Of a stretch of 64,000 nucleotides of DNA, positions 43,645 to 57,137 are shown piece after piece; the stretch's first letter is position 1; every line of letters starts with the position of its first letter. A program made the translations under genes and the position numbers. Source of the stretch: Serratia marcescens (lineage in GTDB: Bacteria; Pseudomonadota; Gammaproteobacteria; Enterobacterales; Enterobacteriaceae); NCBI RefSeq assembly GCF_006715005.1, contig NZ_VFMJ01000001.1, forward strand, positions 3,720,001 through 3,784,000, in the 5' to 3' direction. The notes beneath the pieces are model-generated. The model saw nothing but the letters and a program-made list of their open reading frames with translations. It was not told where the DNA came from and did not search any database.

Positions 43645-44441
43645 GACCACCCCCGCAGATCCCACAGCGACATCGCCATCACCACCCCGATGCAGGTCGC
43701 CAGCGTCAGCAGGCTGGCCATCGCCCAGCGCGCCAGCCCGGTATTGACGTGCCCCTTGAACATATCGGCCACCGCGTTGATCAGCGGGAAGCCCGGTACC
43801 AGCAACAGCACGCTGGCGGCCATCGCCACGCTGGAGGTGTCTTTAAACGCCGGCAGGCGCAGCAGCAGTCCGGAGATCGACGTCGCGACAAACGCCGTCA
43901 GGCAAAAATTGATCAGCGGATTCATATGACGGGCGGTGAGGATTTGACGTACCAGCATCGCCGCGCCGCTGGCGATAAAGGTCACCAAAAAGGCGTCGCC
44001 GCCGCCGCCGTTGAGCATGCTGAAACATCCACAGGACAGGCCCACCATCAGCACCACCAGCCAGCGCGGGTAGCGTAGCGGCCGGATCCTTTCAAAGCGA
44101 CGCGCCACGTCGTGCGCATCCGCCAGGTGGTGCTCGGCGAGGATCACGATATGCTGCACTTCGGTCACCACCTGCATATTGATGCCGCGATCGACATTCT
44201 TGCGGGTGGTGGTCAGGCAGGCGCCGTGGCTGAGGGTGGTCAACACCACCGCATTGGCGGAGATTGAACTTTCCACGCTGTCCATCCCCAGCGCCAACCC
44301 CAGGCGGGTCGACAGCTGTTCCACCACCGTGCTCTCGGCGCCATGCTGCAACAGCAGCAGCGCGCATTGAATGCACAGGCGGGTAATTTCACGCTGTTGC
44401 CGGTGCGGCTCCGGCATGTCTGTGGCGGTAGTCTGCTGCAT
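43641..44441 (-). CDS. yjjP: ThrE-family exporter subunit YjjP
   Basis: 266 residues. An N-terminal soluble region of ~110 residues ([33 protein letters not shown]) typical of ThrE is followed by about five membrane segments with the conserved [21 protein letters not shown] and [16 protein letters not shown]. It is the N-terminal half of the split exporter with yjjB. In E. coli the pair lies elsewhere (near dnaT), so the position next to folA is lineage-specific. Confidence 0.92.
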   Translation of the reverse strand: MQQTTATDMPEPHRQQREITRLCIQCALLLLQHGAESTVVEQLSTRLGLALGMDSVESSISANAVVLTTLSHGACLTTTRKNVDRGINMQVVTEVQHIVILAEHHLADAHDVARRFERIRPLRYPRWLVVLMVGLSCGCFSMLNGGGGDAFLVTFIASGAAMLVRQILTARHMNPLINFCLTAFVATSISGLLLRLPAFKDTSSVAMAASVLLLVPGFPLINAVADMFKGHVNTGLARWAMASLLTLATCIGVVMAMSLWDLRGWS

Positions 44442-44567
44442 GGTGCTCCGTCGCTGGCGGTAGATGAATTATTATCATAGAGCCTAACAATACCTCATTG
44501 GGTTGATGCGCATCAGAGGAAGCGGCGTTATTATCGCCAGAACTCTGTCTTTTGCGCGAGACGCCCC

Positions 44568-45182
44568 ATGCTTGAAACTTCGCTGTTCGTCGCCGGCATT
44601 GCCGCCCTCGGCATGCTCTCCCCCGGCCCGGATTTTTTCCTGGTGATCAAAAACGCCGCCCGCTATCCGCGGCTGGCCGCCATGATGACCGCCTTTGGCG
44701 TGATCTGCGGTGTCGCCACCCACATGTCCTACTGCGTCGCCGGGCTGGCGGTGGTGATCACCACCACGCCGTGGTTGTTCAACCTGCTGAAATACGCCGG
44801 GGCGGTGTATCTGGTGTGGATCGGCATCCAGGCGCTGCTGTCGCGCGGCGGCGGCAAGATGAACGTCAGCAATCTGCCGCAGCAACAGGTCAGCCTGAAG
44901 AGCGCCTTTGCGCAAGGCTACCTGTGCAACCTGCTGAACCCGAAAGCCACCCTGTTCTTCCTGGCGGTATTCACCCAGGTGCTGCAGATCGATTCCGGCC
45001 TGGGCGACAAGCTGTGGTACGCGGGGATTATTCTCGGCCTGTCGGTCATCTGGTGGCCGCTGCTGGTGTTCCTGATCCAGAGCGGGCCGGTGCGCCGCGG
45101 GTTGGAAAAGACCCAGAAGATCGTCGACAAGCTGCTGGGCGGTATGCTGATCGCCTTGGGCATCAAGGTCGCACTGAGCTAA
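44568..45182 (+). CDS. LysE/RhtB-family amino-acid exporter
   Basis: 204 residues with six membrane segments. The family signature LGMLSPGPDFFLVIKNAARYPRLAAM is at about residues 14-39, followed by GVATHMSYCVAGLAV, YAGAVYLVWIGIQALL and NLLNPKATLFFLAVFTQ. Members export homoserine, threonine, lysine and similar amino acids. It reads divergently from yjjPB, so two export systems share a 126-base promoter region. The substrate cannot be assigned. Confidence 0.87.
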   Translation: MLETSLFVAGIAALGMLSPGPDFFLVIKNAARYPRLAAMMTAFGVICGVATHMSYCVAGLAVVITTTPWLFNLLKYAGAVYLVWIGIQALLSRGGGKMNVSNLPQQQVSLKSAFAQGYLCNLLNPKATLFFLAVFTQVLQIDSGLGDKLWYAGIILGLSVIWWPLLVFLIQSGPVRRGLEKTQKIVDKLLGGMLIALGIKVALS

Positions 45183-45184
45183 GC

Positions 45185-45213
45185 AAAAAAAGGGGCGCCG
45201 ATCTGGCGCCCCT
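45185..45213. terminator. Terminator between LysE-family gene and kefC
   Basis: A 9-bp stem (AGGGGCGCC / GGCGCCCCT) with a GATCT loop. On the minus strand it runs into TTTTTTTGC (kefC side, strong); on the plus strand TACTCTTAT follows (weaker). It separates two convergent genes. Confidence 0.85.
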
Positions 45214-45217
45214 ACTC

Positions 45218-47071
45218 TTATCCTTTGGCTTCCACCACTTCATCCTCCGGCGCCTTGCCGTCGATACTGCCGCGCCAGCCGGTCTGCTGCACCCGCGCCA
45301 GCCGATTCTGATCCTGCTCGATGGCCGCGCTGAGCATCTCCTTGGCCCGCTGCAGGCTGGCGATGCGGAACTCGGTGTCCTGATAATTCTCCAGCGTGTC
45401 TTCCAGCATCTTCAGGTTATAGCGGCGGAACGTGTCTGCCTTCTCGCGTGCCTCATAGGCGTCCAGCCCCAGCAGCTCCAGCGTTTCACGGCCGATGCGC
45501 AGCGAGCTTTCAAAGGTTTCTCGCTCCGGTTTTTCCACCCCCAGCTGCCGCAGCTGATACCAGTGATCGACGTCGCGCGCCCGCGCCACCACCTTCAGAT
45601 GCGGGAAGTGCTGCCTGGCCAGCTCGGTTAACGCCAGGCTGTCTTCCACGTCGTCGATGGCGTTGATCAACACCTTGGCGTGGGCGGCACCGGCGGCCTC
45701 CAGCAAATCGGCGCGCGTGGCGTCGCCGTAGAACACCTTGGTGTCGAATTTGCGCAGCGTCTCGATATGGTCCGGATCGTGATCCAGTACCACGGTGTGT
45801 ACGCCGTTGGCCAACAGCAAGCGACCGGCGATCTGACCGAAACGGCCGAAACCGGCGATGATCACGCTGGCATTTTCGTCGTCAATGACGTCAGCCGGGC
45901 GCTCCTCTTTCGGCGCATTTTTCTCCAGCTGCGCGGCGATCACCAACAGCAGCGGCGTGGCCGCCATCGACAGCGCCACCGCCAGCGTCAGCGACTTGGC
46001 CCACTCGACCGGCAATACGCCGGCCAGCTGCGCGGCGCTGAAGATAACGAAAGCGAACTCACTGCCCTGCCCCAGCAGAATGGCGAACAGGCCGCGCTGG
46101 CGCTTCGGCACGCCGAGCAGCGGCCCGATCAGCCAAAGCAGCGCCGCTTTGATCAGCATAAAGCCCAGCAGCAGCGAGGCGATCAGCAACGGATGATGGA
46201 ACAGGGTGCCGAAATCGATCGACATGCCGACGCCGATGAAGAACAGCCCCAGCAGCAACCCTTTGAACGGCTGAATATCGCTCTCCAGCGCGTGGCGGTA
46301 TTCCGAGCTCGCCAGCAGCACCCCGGCGAGAAACGCCCCCATCGCCATCGACAGCCCGGCCATCTCCAGCAGGATGCCGAAGCCGAACACCAGGAACAGC
46401 GCCACGGCGCTGAATACCTCGCGCATGCCCGAGCGGGCGACGAAATGCAGCAGCGGGCGGGTGACGTAGCGGCCGAGCAGCACCACCATCACCAGCGCGC
46501 CCACCACCTTGGCCGCCGACAGCACGAATGCGCCCAGTGTGGTGCTGGCGCCGCTGCTGGCCAGCAGTGGGATCATCGCCACCAGCGGGATCGCCGCGAT
46601 GTCCTGGAACAGCAGCACCGCAAACGCGCTGCGGCCGATCGGCGACGGCGTCAAATTGCGTTCGCTCATCGCCTGCATGGCGATGGCGGTGGATGAGAGC
46701 GCCAGCGTCAAACCGATCAGCAGCGCCACCTTCCAGTTGAGGCCAAGGAAGTAACAGAAAGCGCTCAGCGCCAGGCCGCAGCCCACCATCTGAATGCTGC
46801 CGCCGCCGAACACCGAGGCGCGCAGCGTCCACAGCCGCTTGGGATCCAGCTCCAGGCCGATGATAAACAGCATCAGCACCACGCCGATCTCGGCGAAGGT
46901 CAGGATCGACTCGGCGTCCGACACCAGCTTCAGCCCCCAGGGGCCGATGATACAGCCGGCGATCAGGTAACCGAGTACCGAGCCCAGCCCCAGTCGCACC
47001 GCGATCGGCACAAACAGCGCGGCGGAGCCGAGGTAGATCAGCCCCTCGATCATCATGTGGTGGTTATCCAT
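45218..47071 (-). CDS. kefC: Glutathione-regulated potassium-efflux protein KefC
   Basis: A 617-residue K+/H+ antiporter. The N-terminal CPA2 domain has about 12 membrane segments with [37 protein letters not shown] and [17 protein letters not shown]. The cytoplasmic KTN (TrkA-N) domain begins [17 protein letters not shown] (about 400) with the NAD/GSH-binding fold. Glutathione holds it closed and glutathione adducts open it, acidifying the cytoplasm against electrophiles. The start at 47071 ([19 protein letters not shown]) is chosen by homology and overlaps kefF by 8 bases. Confidence 0.95.
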   Translation of the reverse strand: MDNHHMMIEGLIYLGSAALFVPIAVRLGLGSVLGYLIAGCIIGPWGLKLVSDAESILTFAEIGVVLMLFIIGLELDPKRLWTLRASVFGGGSIQMVGCGLALSAFCYFLGLNWKVALLIGLTLALSSTAIAMQAMSERNLTPSPIGRSAFAVLLFQDIAAIPLVAMIPLLASSGASTTLGAFVLSAAKVVGALVMVVLLGRYVTRPLLHFVARSGMREVFSAVALFLVFGFGILLEMAGLSMAMGAFLAGVLLASSEYRHALESDIQPFKGLLLGLFFIGVGMSIDFGTLFHHPLLIASLLLGFMLIKAALLWLIGPLLGVPKRQRGLFAILLGQGSEFAFVIFSAAQLAGVLPVEWAKSLTLAVALSMAATPLLLVIAAQLEKNAPKEERPADVIDDENASVIIAGFGRFGQIAGRLLLANGVHTVVLDHDPDHIETLRKFDTKVFYGDATRADLLEAAGAAHAKVLINAIDDVEDSLALTELARQHFPHLKVVARARDVDHWYQLRQLGVEKPERETFESSLRIGRETLELLGLDAYEAREKADTFRRYNLKMLEDTLENYQDTEFRIASLQRAKEMLSAAIEQDQNRLARVQQTGWRGSIDGKAPEDEVVEAKG

Positions 47072-47621
47072 GGCTGGCCTCCCGTGTTTCCGCTTCGGCA
47101 TGTTCCATCAAGTAGTCGACCAACCGCTGGCGATAGGCTTCGCCGGCGGCGAGCAGCGCCGGCTCGTTGCAGGTAAAGGTGTTGTGCAGGGCGAAATAAG
47201 GCTGCCAGTTCATGCCGCAGTAGATCGCCGTGGCCTGCAGCGGCTGTCCTAGCGTAGCAAAGTTGGGAAAGTCGCCCAGCTCGAAGTGGTGCTCGTCGCC
47301 ACCGCTGGTCACCGCCCACAGGCAGTCTTTACCCACCAGCGCATTGCCGTCGTGGCCGTAGGCCCAGCCGTGCTCCAGCACTTTGTCGATCCACAGCTTC
47401 AACAGCGGTGGGAAGCTGTACCACTGCATCGGATGCTGCAGCACCACCAGGTCGGCGCGCTCCAGCGCCCGCTGCTCGGCGTTGATGTCGATATTGAAAT
47501 CAGGATACAGCTCATACAGCGAGCGCACCTCTACCTCGGGGAGATCCCTCACCGCCTGCAACAGGCGCTGATTGGCATGCGAATGCCGGGGATACGGGTG
47601 AGCATAAATTATCAAAATCAT
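47064..47621 (-). CDS. kefF: KefC ancillary flavoprotein/quinone oxidoreductase KefF
   Basis: A 185-residue NAD(P)H:quinone reductase of the NQO1 flavodoxin fold. It contains [20 protein letters not shown] at the N-terminus, [29 protein letters not shown] and [12 protein letters not shown]. KefF binds KefC and is required for its full activity, while also reducing toxic quinones. The start is at 47621 by homology; a longer frame begins 14 codons upstream without support. The kefF-kefC overlap (8 bases) is as in E. coli. Confidence 0.95.
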   Translation of the reverse strand: MILIIYAHPYPRHSHANQRLLQAVRDLPEVEVRSLYELYPDFNIDINAEQRALERADLVVLQHPMQWYSFPPLLKLWIDKVLEHGWAYGHDGNALVGKDCLWAVTSGGDEHHFELGDFPNFATLGQPLQATAIYCGMNWQPYFALHNTFTCNEPALLAAGEAYRQRLVDYLMEHAEAETREASHG

Positions 47622-47742
47622 TGTTATCGTCGTTCCTTCGTTCCTTGCCAATACACCAAGCATATACCAATCACACAGAGTGACAGTTTGCCCACTGATT
47701 GATAGCGGAAATTTTTAACGTCAGCCGACAAATTCGCTGAAT

Positions 47743-47770
47743 AAAAAAAAGGCGCTGCATCTGCAGCGCC
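47743..47770 (-). terminator. carAB terminator
   Basis: GGCGCTGC / GCAGCGCC arms (47751-47770), followed on the minus strand by eight Ts (47743-47750), begin 22 bases after the carB stop. This is a textbook Rho-independent terminator. Confidence 0.9.
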
Positions 47771-47792
47771 CTGGCATAACGTTCTCGCGCGG

Positions 47793-51017
<3,225 letters not shown>

Positions 51018-51033
51018 TTTTTACTGCTCCTGA

Positions 51034-52182
51034 TTATTTGGCGTTAGAACGGTGAGTCTCAATCAGTTCGATAAAGTGATCGAACAGCGGCGCGGCGTCG
51101 TGCGGGCCTGGGCTGGCTTCCGGGTGCCCCTGGAAGCTGAACGCCGCCTTGTCGGTGCGGTGAATGCCCTGCACCGTGTGGTCGAACAGCGATTTGTGCG
51201 TCACGCGCAGGTTCGCCGGCAGGTTGTTTTCATCGACGGCGAAGCCGTGGTTCTGCGCGGTGATCATCACGGTGTTGTTGTCCAGATCCTTCACCGGGTG
51301 GTTGCCGCCGTGGTGGCCGAGCTTCATCTTCATGGTTTTCGCCCCGCTGGCCAGCGCCAGCAGCTGGTGGCCCAGGCAGATGCCGAACACCGGAATGTCG
51401 GTTTCAAGGAACTGTTTGATGGCGGCGATGGCGTAGTCGCACGGCTCCGGGTCGCCCGGGCCGTTGGACAGGAAGATGCCGTCCGGATTCATTTTCAGCA
51501 CCTCGTCGGCCGGGGTCTGTGCCGGCACCACGGTCAGGCGGCAGCCGCGATCCACCAGCATGCGCAGGATGTTGCGCTTGGCGCCGTAGTCGTAAGCCAC
51601 CACGTGGAACGGCAGCTCCGCGGCGGTTTTGGCTTCAGGCAGGTCGCCTTCAAGCGTCCAGCTGCCTTGCTGCCAGCTGTAGGCCTCTCGGGTGGTGACT
51701 TCTTTCGCCAGATCCATGCCCTTCAACCCCGGGAAACCTTGCGCCTTGGCCAGGGCCAGCGCGGCGTCCGGCGAGTCGGCGGCGATGATGCAGCCGTTCT
51801 GGGCGCCCTTCTCGCGCAGCAGGCGGGTTAATTTACGGGTATCGATATCGGCGATCGCCACGATGTTGTGACGCTTGAGGTAGTCGGACAGGCTTTCTTC
51901 GTTGCGGTAGTTGCTGGCGATCAGCGGGAGGTCACGAATGACGAGGCCTTGGGCGTGTACTGCGGAGGATTCTTCGTCGGAAGCATTGGTGCCGACATTG
52001 CCGATATGAGGATAAGTAAGAGTAACGATCTGGCGGGAATAGGAAGGATCAGTGAGGATTTCTTGATAACCGGTCATCGACGTATTGAAGACCACTTCCC
52101 CCACTGCCGTTCCCTCTGCCCCGATGGCCCGACCGTGGAATTGGGTTCCGTCTTCCAGAACCAATAGCGCTGACTTTATCAA
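51034..52182 (-). CDS. carA: Carbamoyl-phosphate synthase small subunit
   Basis: 382 residues. The class-I glutaminase domain has its nucleophile in [15 protein letters not shown] (the E. coli C269 equivalent) and the His/Glu pair in [13 protein letters not shown]. It supplies ammonia to CarB. The start is taken as TTG at 52182 (leader GGAGGATGTT), giving [21 protein letters not shown], as E. coli carA also starts with TTG. An ATG nine codons upstream would place the start in front of the Shine-Dalgarno. Confidence 0.97.
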   Translation of the reverse strand: MIKSALLVLEDGTQFHGRAIGAEGTAVGEVVFNTSMTGYQEILTDPSYSRQIVTLTYPHIGNVGTNASDEESSAVHAQGLVIRDLPLIASNYRNEESLSDYLKRHNIVAIADIDTRKLTRLLREKGAQNGCIIAADSPDAALALAKAQGFPGLKGMDLAKEVTTREAYSWQQGSWTLEGDLPEAKTAAELPFHVVAYDYGAKRNILRMLVDRGCRLTVVPAQTPADEVLKMNPDGIFLSNGPGDPEPCDYAIAAIKQFLETDIPVFGICLGHQLLALASGAKTMKMKLGHHGGNHPVKDLDNNTVMITAQNHGFAVDENNLPANLRVTHKSLFDHTVQGIHRTDKAAFSFQGHPEASPGPHDAAPLFDHFIELIETHRSNAK

Positions 52183-52194
52183 AACATCCTCCGA

Positions 52195-52229
52195 GGAATA
52201 ATCAATCACAATATTTGCATATTAATTCA
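52195..52229 (-). promoter_or_regulatory. Tandem ARG boxes at the carAB promoter
   Basis: On the minus strand TGAATTAATATGCA (52216-52229) and TGATTGATTATTCC (52195-52208) are offset by 21 bases, close to the E. coli carAB P2 operator and its spacing. ArgR with arginine should repress the arginine-responsive promoter here. They lie directly upstream of the carA Shine-Dalgarno. Confidence 0.8.
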
Positions 52230-52652
52230 GATGTCACGATCTAAATCAATGCAAAAACCGTCCGCGAGGCCAATTTTTGGCAAATTGGGCGCATTTTAAT
52301 GATGAGTGCCCGGCTTGTCTACCCAAACTGCCGTTTTTTGTTTTATTTTTGCAGTTCTCGCCGCTCATGCGGCTTGAGCGACGATAAAAACACAGAAAAC
52401 CGGGGCTGGAAAACGGTTGCGAGGCTGAATGACGGAAAATGGCGCCAGAATAGACTCAAAAAGACCTTAAAATGGGATTTGGCGGATAAAAACGGGATGA
52501 TTAACAAGGTAAACATCAATAAATAACAGTAAATGAAACAAAATCACGCCAATGCTTCGTTTTTCATGTTAAAAAAAAGGACAATAAAATTATTGTCAGA
52601 TTATCATAGCATTATGATCAATACAACCACATCACGATGGTATGCAAATCAA
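52230..52652. other. dapB-carA intergenic regulatory region
   Basis: About 420 A/T-rich bases between the dapB stop and carA, both leftward. By analogy with E. coli it contains the distal pyrimidine-responsive carA promoter P1 with PepA/PurR/IHF sites; none could be assigned by eye. No gene is seen. A 75-codon frame at 52299-52526 has no family features. Confidence 0.55.
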
Positions 52653-53507
<855 letters not shown>

Positions 53508-53691
53508 TTAGGCTATCGATTCAGGGTAACCGCCCCGCTTCAGCGTCGCCAGAGGATTCATTTCATAATTAGAAAATTATGATATTCCTCCGTTCTCATC
53601 AGCGGCGCTGTCGTGAGATTAACATTCAACCGATTTGGCGGCCTGCGACGATTGTACATAATCATGCAGTTTGCATGGCAAAAAAATGCAG

Positions 53692-53715
53692 AAAAAAGGC
53701 GCCGAAAACGGCGCC
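53692..53715 (-). terminator. Terminator of the isonitrile operon
   Basis: GGCGCCG / CGGCGCC arms with an AAAA loop are followed on the minus strand by six Ts. They begin 22 bases after the glycosyltransferase stop, closing the isnA-isnB-GT transcript. Confidence 0.88.
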
Positions 53716-53737
53716 TGAGGAAGGGAGAACGGCGAGG

Positions 53738-55012
53738 TCAGGCGGTAATGGCGGCCACTTCGTTGGCAATCGCCGTCAGCGCGTCGTGGCGAGCATAGTC
53801 CTCACGCACCAGCGCCGCGCGTTGCCGATAGATCGGCTGTTGCAGAATACGCGTCGCCGCCGCCAGAATCTGTTCGGCGCTCGGCGTGCTGGTGTGCAGG
53901 CTGATGCCGCAGCCGGCGGCCACCACGCGCGCGGCCGCCTCCAGTTTGTCTTCGCCGGTGCCGGCGACGATCAGCGGCACGCCGCTGTCCAGCGCATAGT
54001 TGATCGAGCCATAACCGCCGTTGGTGATCAGCAGCGCCGCCTCCGGCAGCCAGCGTTCGAAGGAGATAAACTCCCGCACCCTGGCATTGCCCGGCAGTGC
54101 CTCCATCAGCCCTTCCGTCGCCCGCCCGCCGGTGGTGGCCAACACCCTCACCGGCAGATGCGCCAGCGCTTGCAGCGTCGGTACGATCAGCTGATGCAAA
54201 TCGACATTGGCCAGCGTGCCCTGAGACACGATCACCAGCGGTCGATCATCGTCCTTCTCCCACAGCGTCTCTTCCGCCGCCGGCTGGCCGCCGCTGCGCA
54301 GCGGGCCGACGAAGCGCACGCCGCTCGGCAGATCGTCGCGCTCATATTCCAGCGCCGTGGTGGCCAACTGCAGGAAACGCTCGCAGCCGCCGATCAGCGC
54401 GTCGGTAAACGGGCGATTCAGCGCCCGCCCGCCCGCCTGCACCAGTGCCGCATCAAAGCTTTGCTGCACCTCATCAAGCAACACTCGCGTCGCTTCATCC
54501 ACCAATTGCTCGCGGGTCAGCGCCCGCGGCAGCAGCGCCGGCGGGATACGCGGGCCATAAAAAATAGCATCGCGCGAAGAATACGACAGCGGTGTGACGC
54601 CGATACCGAAGACCGGCGGCCGCTCGGCGGACTGCAGCAGCGGCAGCACGCCGTAGAAGCAGTTCTCCACCATCAGCAGGTCGGTCTTTTCGGCGGCGAT
54701 GGCCGCACGCAGCTGCCGATCCAGCAACGGGATCGGTGCGGCGAAGAAATCCTTCAGCGCCAGCGCCATCTGCGCATTGCCCGGCGGCAGCGCGGCGCGC
54801 TCGGGGAAATGTTCCTCCAGGTGGCGATAATCGAAATCCACCTGCGCGTCGAACGGCACGAAGCTTGCCCCAACCGCCTCAGCGCGTTCGCGGAACAGCG
54901 CGCCGGTCATCACCCGCACCTGATGCCCTTGGGCAATCAGGTGGCGAGCGATGGCTAACATCGGGTAGACGTGCCCCGGAGTGGCGACCGCCGCCATCAG
55001 TATCCTTGCCAT
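53738..55012 (-). CDS. Family-1 (MGT/UGT-like) glycosyltransferase of the isonitrile cluster
   Basis: A 424-residue GT-B enzyme. The N-terminal acceptor domain starts MARILMAAVATPGHVYPMLAIARHL, with the usual GH near residue 14. The C-terminal nucleotide-sugar domain has VIVSQGTLAN (about 260) and the signature FISFERWLPEAALLITNGGYGSINYALDSGVPLIVAG, a UGT/macrolide-GT-type motif. There is no signal peptide. AAGGAG overlaps the isnB stop, 9 bases upstream, so it is translated from the same mRNA. By context it should glycosylate the aryl-isonitrile made by IsnA/IsnB; sugar and acceptor are inference. Confidence 0.85.
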   Translation of the reverse strand: MARILMAAVATPGHVYPMLAIARHLIAQGHQVRVMTGALFRERAEAVGASFVPFDAQVDFDYRHLEEHFPERAALPPGNAQMALALKDFFAAPIPLLDRQLRAAIAAEKTDLLMVENCFYGVLPLLQSAERPPVFGIGVTPLSYSSRDAIFYGPRIPPALLPRALTREQLVDEATRVLLDEVQQSFDAALVQAGGRALNRPFTDALIGGCERFLQLATTALEYERDDLPSGVRFVGPLRSGGQPAAEETLWEKDDDRPLVIVSQGTLANVDLHQLIVPTLQALAHLPVRVLATTGGRATEGLMEALPGNARVREFISFERWLPEAALLITNGGYGSINYALDSGVPLIVAGTGEDKLEAAARVVAAGCGISLHTSTPSAEQILAAATRILQQPIYRQRAALVREDYARHDALTAIANEVAAITA

Positions 55013-55021
55013 AATGCTCCT

Positions 55022-55885
55022 TTACGCTTCTGCGTTGGCCGGCTTCAGCGCCAGATTGGCGCACACCGGGTTGCTCTGGATATGCACGCGCTGCAAATGA
55101 CGCGCGGAACGGGCGGTAAAGCCCTCACGGCCGTGCAGCAGCGAGAAGTTGTCCGCCACCACTACGTCACCCTGTTGCCATTGGTGAGCATAATAGTGAC
55201 GCGGATCGTACAGATGCTGCTGCAGGGTGTGGTGGAACTGTTCCTGCTGCTGTTCAGGCACGCCGTGATATTCCAGCGCATGCTGGTTGAGGAATTTTTT
55301 CCCCTCCGTCGGCGGTTCATTGTAGCGCATGATTAACCCCCTGCCGTTCGGGTGCTGCACCACCAGCGGCGAACAGACTTCGCCACCGTAATGCACCACC
55401 TGTTTGATGCGGTAGGTGATAGAGACCGACAGCCACTGATCCAGCAGCGCTTCGTCCGCATTGGCCAGCAGCCGCGTGGTGTCGACGAAGGTGGTGCATC
55501 CGCCTTCGTCCTGAGAAGGTGCCGCTACGCAGTGGAACAGCTGGAACTCGGGGATGGTCGGCTTATACATGCCATCCCAATGCAGCGGGACGTAGCTGCT
55601 GTCGAAGATATGATCCTTGGCGTCAGGATGCTCCTTCACGTCCAGCACCGCACCGAACGGCCACATCATGATCTCGCCCCACTGTTCGGCATAGCGAGTC
55701 AGGACTTCCGCCTCGCTGAAACCGGAGTCGAATCCGCGCAGCACCAGCAAGTGGTGTTCCTGCGCCAGCGCTCGCAGCGCCGCCACCGGCAGCTCGCCGA
55801 TCTTTTGCCCCGGATGCTGCGGCGTCAGGATCGCGCCGAACGGGGTATTCGGTTGGATGTGGCAATTAAGCGGTTGGTTGTTCAT
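55022..55885 (-). CDS. isnB: Fe(II)/2-oxoglutarate-dependent oxygenase, IsnB/PvcB family
   Basis: A 287-residue TauD/TfdA-fold oxygenase. The iron triad is visible as H102 and D104 in PLHWDGMYKP and H251 in NFSLLHGREGF; R262/R266 are suited to bind 2-oxoglutarate. PvcB/IsnB homologues convert the isonitrile amino acid made by PvcA/IsnA, often by oxidative decarboxylation to a vinyl isonitrile. The start at 55885 (MNNQPLNCHI) has AAGGAG upstream; an upstream in-frame start is less likely. It lies 95 bases after isnA and 9 bases before the glycosyltransferase. Confidence 0.88.
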   Translation of the reverse strand: MNNQPLNCHIQPNTPFGAILTPQHPGQKIGELPVAALRALAQEHHLLVLRGFDSGFSEAEVLTRYAEQWGEIMMWPFGAVLDVKEHPDAKDHIFDSSYVPLHWDGMYKPTIPEFQLFHCVAAPSQDEGGCTTFVDTTRLLANADEALLDQWLSVSITYRIKQVVHYGGEVCSPLVVQHPNGRGLIMRYNEPPTEGKKFLNQHALEYHGVPEQQQEQFHHTLQQHLYDPRHYYAHQWQQGDVVVADNFSLLHGREGFTARSARHLQRVHIQSNPVCANLALKPANAEA

Positions 55886-55980
55886 CGGTATTCTCCTTGC
55901 ATCGAATGTGCTGCTCACACGGCAACGTGCCGTCAAAAACGCGCCCGCCAGGATTTCGGGCGCAAAAGCTTGCAGCGGCC

Positions 55981-56946
55981 TTAGGCCATCTGCGGCTGCT
56001 CGATCAGGTAATGGCTCGGCGTGCCGCGAATCTCCACCAGTTCACCGTCCAGGCTCTGCGCGTCTTTACGCTTCATCAGCACGAACTGGCCGTTCACGTT
56101 GGCCGCCACGCCGTGCCACGGCGTCAGCCAGTCGTCTTTGGTCGGCATCATATGGATGCCCATCTTCAGGCTGTCGACCGGCTGCGGGTGAATCGACAGA
56201 CGGATCGCCGCCGGGAAGTGCTGCGCCAGCAGGTTGCCCCAGGCCCAGCTGCGCTGGATCACGCCGCAGGCACGCTGTTTGGCGTCTTTCTGCAGCGCGG
56301 CGTTGGAACCGCTGTAGCCCGGCAGCTGGCTGTCTTCATACAGGAAGCGCGTGATGGCGCGGTACAGCAAGAGACCCTGTTCGTCCTGCATCAGCTGTTG
56401 CTTGATCGCCTCTTCCGATTCGGCGTAGCCGTCCACCAACAGCCGGCGCAGCAGGTCGTAATCATCGGTATGCTCCGCCAGGCCTTTGACGTCGCCGAGG
56501 TTGAACACGCTCAGGTGCGTCGCGCCCACTTCATGCAGCAGGCTTTCAATCTCACGCTGATAGTGGTTGATCGCGTCGTCGCTGACGCGGATCAGATCGC
56601 CGAACACGTGGCCGTCGGAGCAGATAACGATATGCGCACCCGGCGGGTAATAGAGCTGAATACGTTGGCACAGCGAATTGAGGAAGATCAGCGACAGCCG
56701 CTCCGCCATATCCGGCACCGCGCCGATCACCTTGTTGGTGTTGGGTGACTTGGTCGGAAAGGCCGGCAGCACGAATTCGATACGCTGCTCGTTTTCAATG
56801 AATGCCCGAATGCGTGGCAACTGCACCTGAGTGACCCGCTGTTCTTCTTCGGCAATTGAGGTGTCGCCGCCGGGGAAACGGCGGCGGTATTGCAATAATT
56901 CACGTAGGATTTTTAACGCTATTTCATCTTTCTGAACGCTGTCCAC
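55981..56946 (-). CDS. isnA: Isocyanide (isonitrile) synthase, IsnA/PvcA/Dit1 family
   Basis: A 321-residue enzyme of the PvcA/DIT1 family that turns the amine of Tyr or Trp into an isonitrile using ribulose-5-phosphate. Family blocks are PAFPTKSPNTNKVIG (61-75), ICSDGHVFGDLI (108-119), RLSIHPQP (249-256) and LTPWHGVA (274-281). It starts with GTG at 56946 behind AGGAG at good spacing. It is the first gene of the leftward cluster and reads divergently from the LysR gene. Whether it uses Tyr or Trp cannot be decided by eye; the attached glycosyltransferase favours the Tyr-derived rhabduscin type. Confidence 0.9.
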   Translation of the reverse strand: MDSVQKDEIALKILRELLQYRRRFPGGDTSIAEEEQRVTQVQLPRIRAFIENEQRIEFVLPAFPTKSPNTNKVIGAVPDMAERLSLIFLNSLCQRIQLYYPPGAHIVICSDGHVFGDLIRVSDDAINHYQREIESLLHEVGATHLSVFNLGDVKGLAEHTDDYDLLRRLLVDGYAESEEAIKQQLMQDEQGLLLYRAITRFLYEDSQLPGYSGSNAALQKDAKQRACGVIQRSWAWGNLLAQHFPAAIRLSIHPQPVDSLKMGIHMMPTKDDWLTPWHGVAANVNGQFVLMKRKDAQSLDGELVEIRGTPSHYLIEQPQMA

Positions 56947-57065
56947 AATGTGCTCCTGTTGCGATGCGGCGCGGGTGTATTATTGAAAAGCGCAATAAGA
57001 TTTATCAAAAAGAGAAAAAACCTCTGCGAGATAATAATCAGCCCGGCGTTTATATGCTTCAGGCA

Positions 57066-57088
57066 ATATAGAAGAGATGGTGCTATAT
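57066..57088. promoter_or_regulatory. Dyad 1 in the isnA-lysR intergenic region
   Basis: ATATAG-N11-CTATAT, perfect six-base arms centred at 57077, lies between divergent isnA and the LysR gene. It is a candidate binding site for the adjacent regulator or part of a promoter; function is inferred from position and symmetry only. Confidence 0.45.
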
Positions 57089-57115
57089 TATTAGCCCGTA
57101 TAATTCACAATCTTG

Positions 57116-57132
57116 GTTAAGTTGTGCTTAAC
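57116..57132. promoter_or_regulatory. Dyad 2: candidate LysR-type T-N11-A box
   Basis: GTTAAG-TTGTG-CTTAAC is a perfect six-base inverted repeat that contains a T-N11-A core. It lies six bases before the LysR start codon, where a Shine-Dalgarno would be expected, and is centred 47 bases from dyad 1. It could be the regulator's autoregulatory site. Confidence 0.5.
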
Positions 57133-57137
57133 AAACT

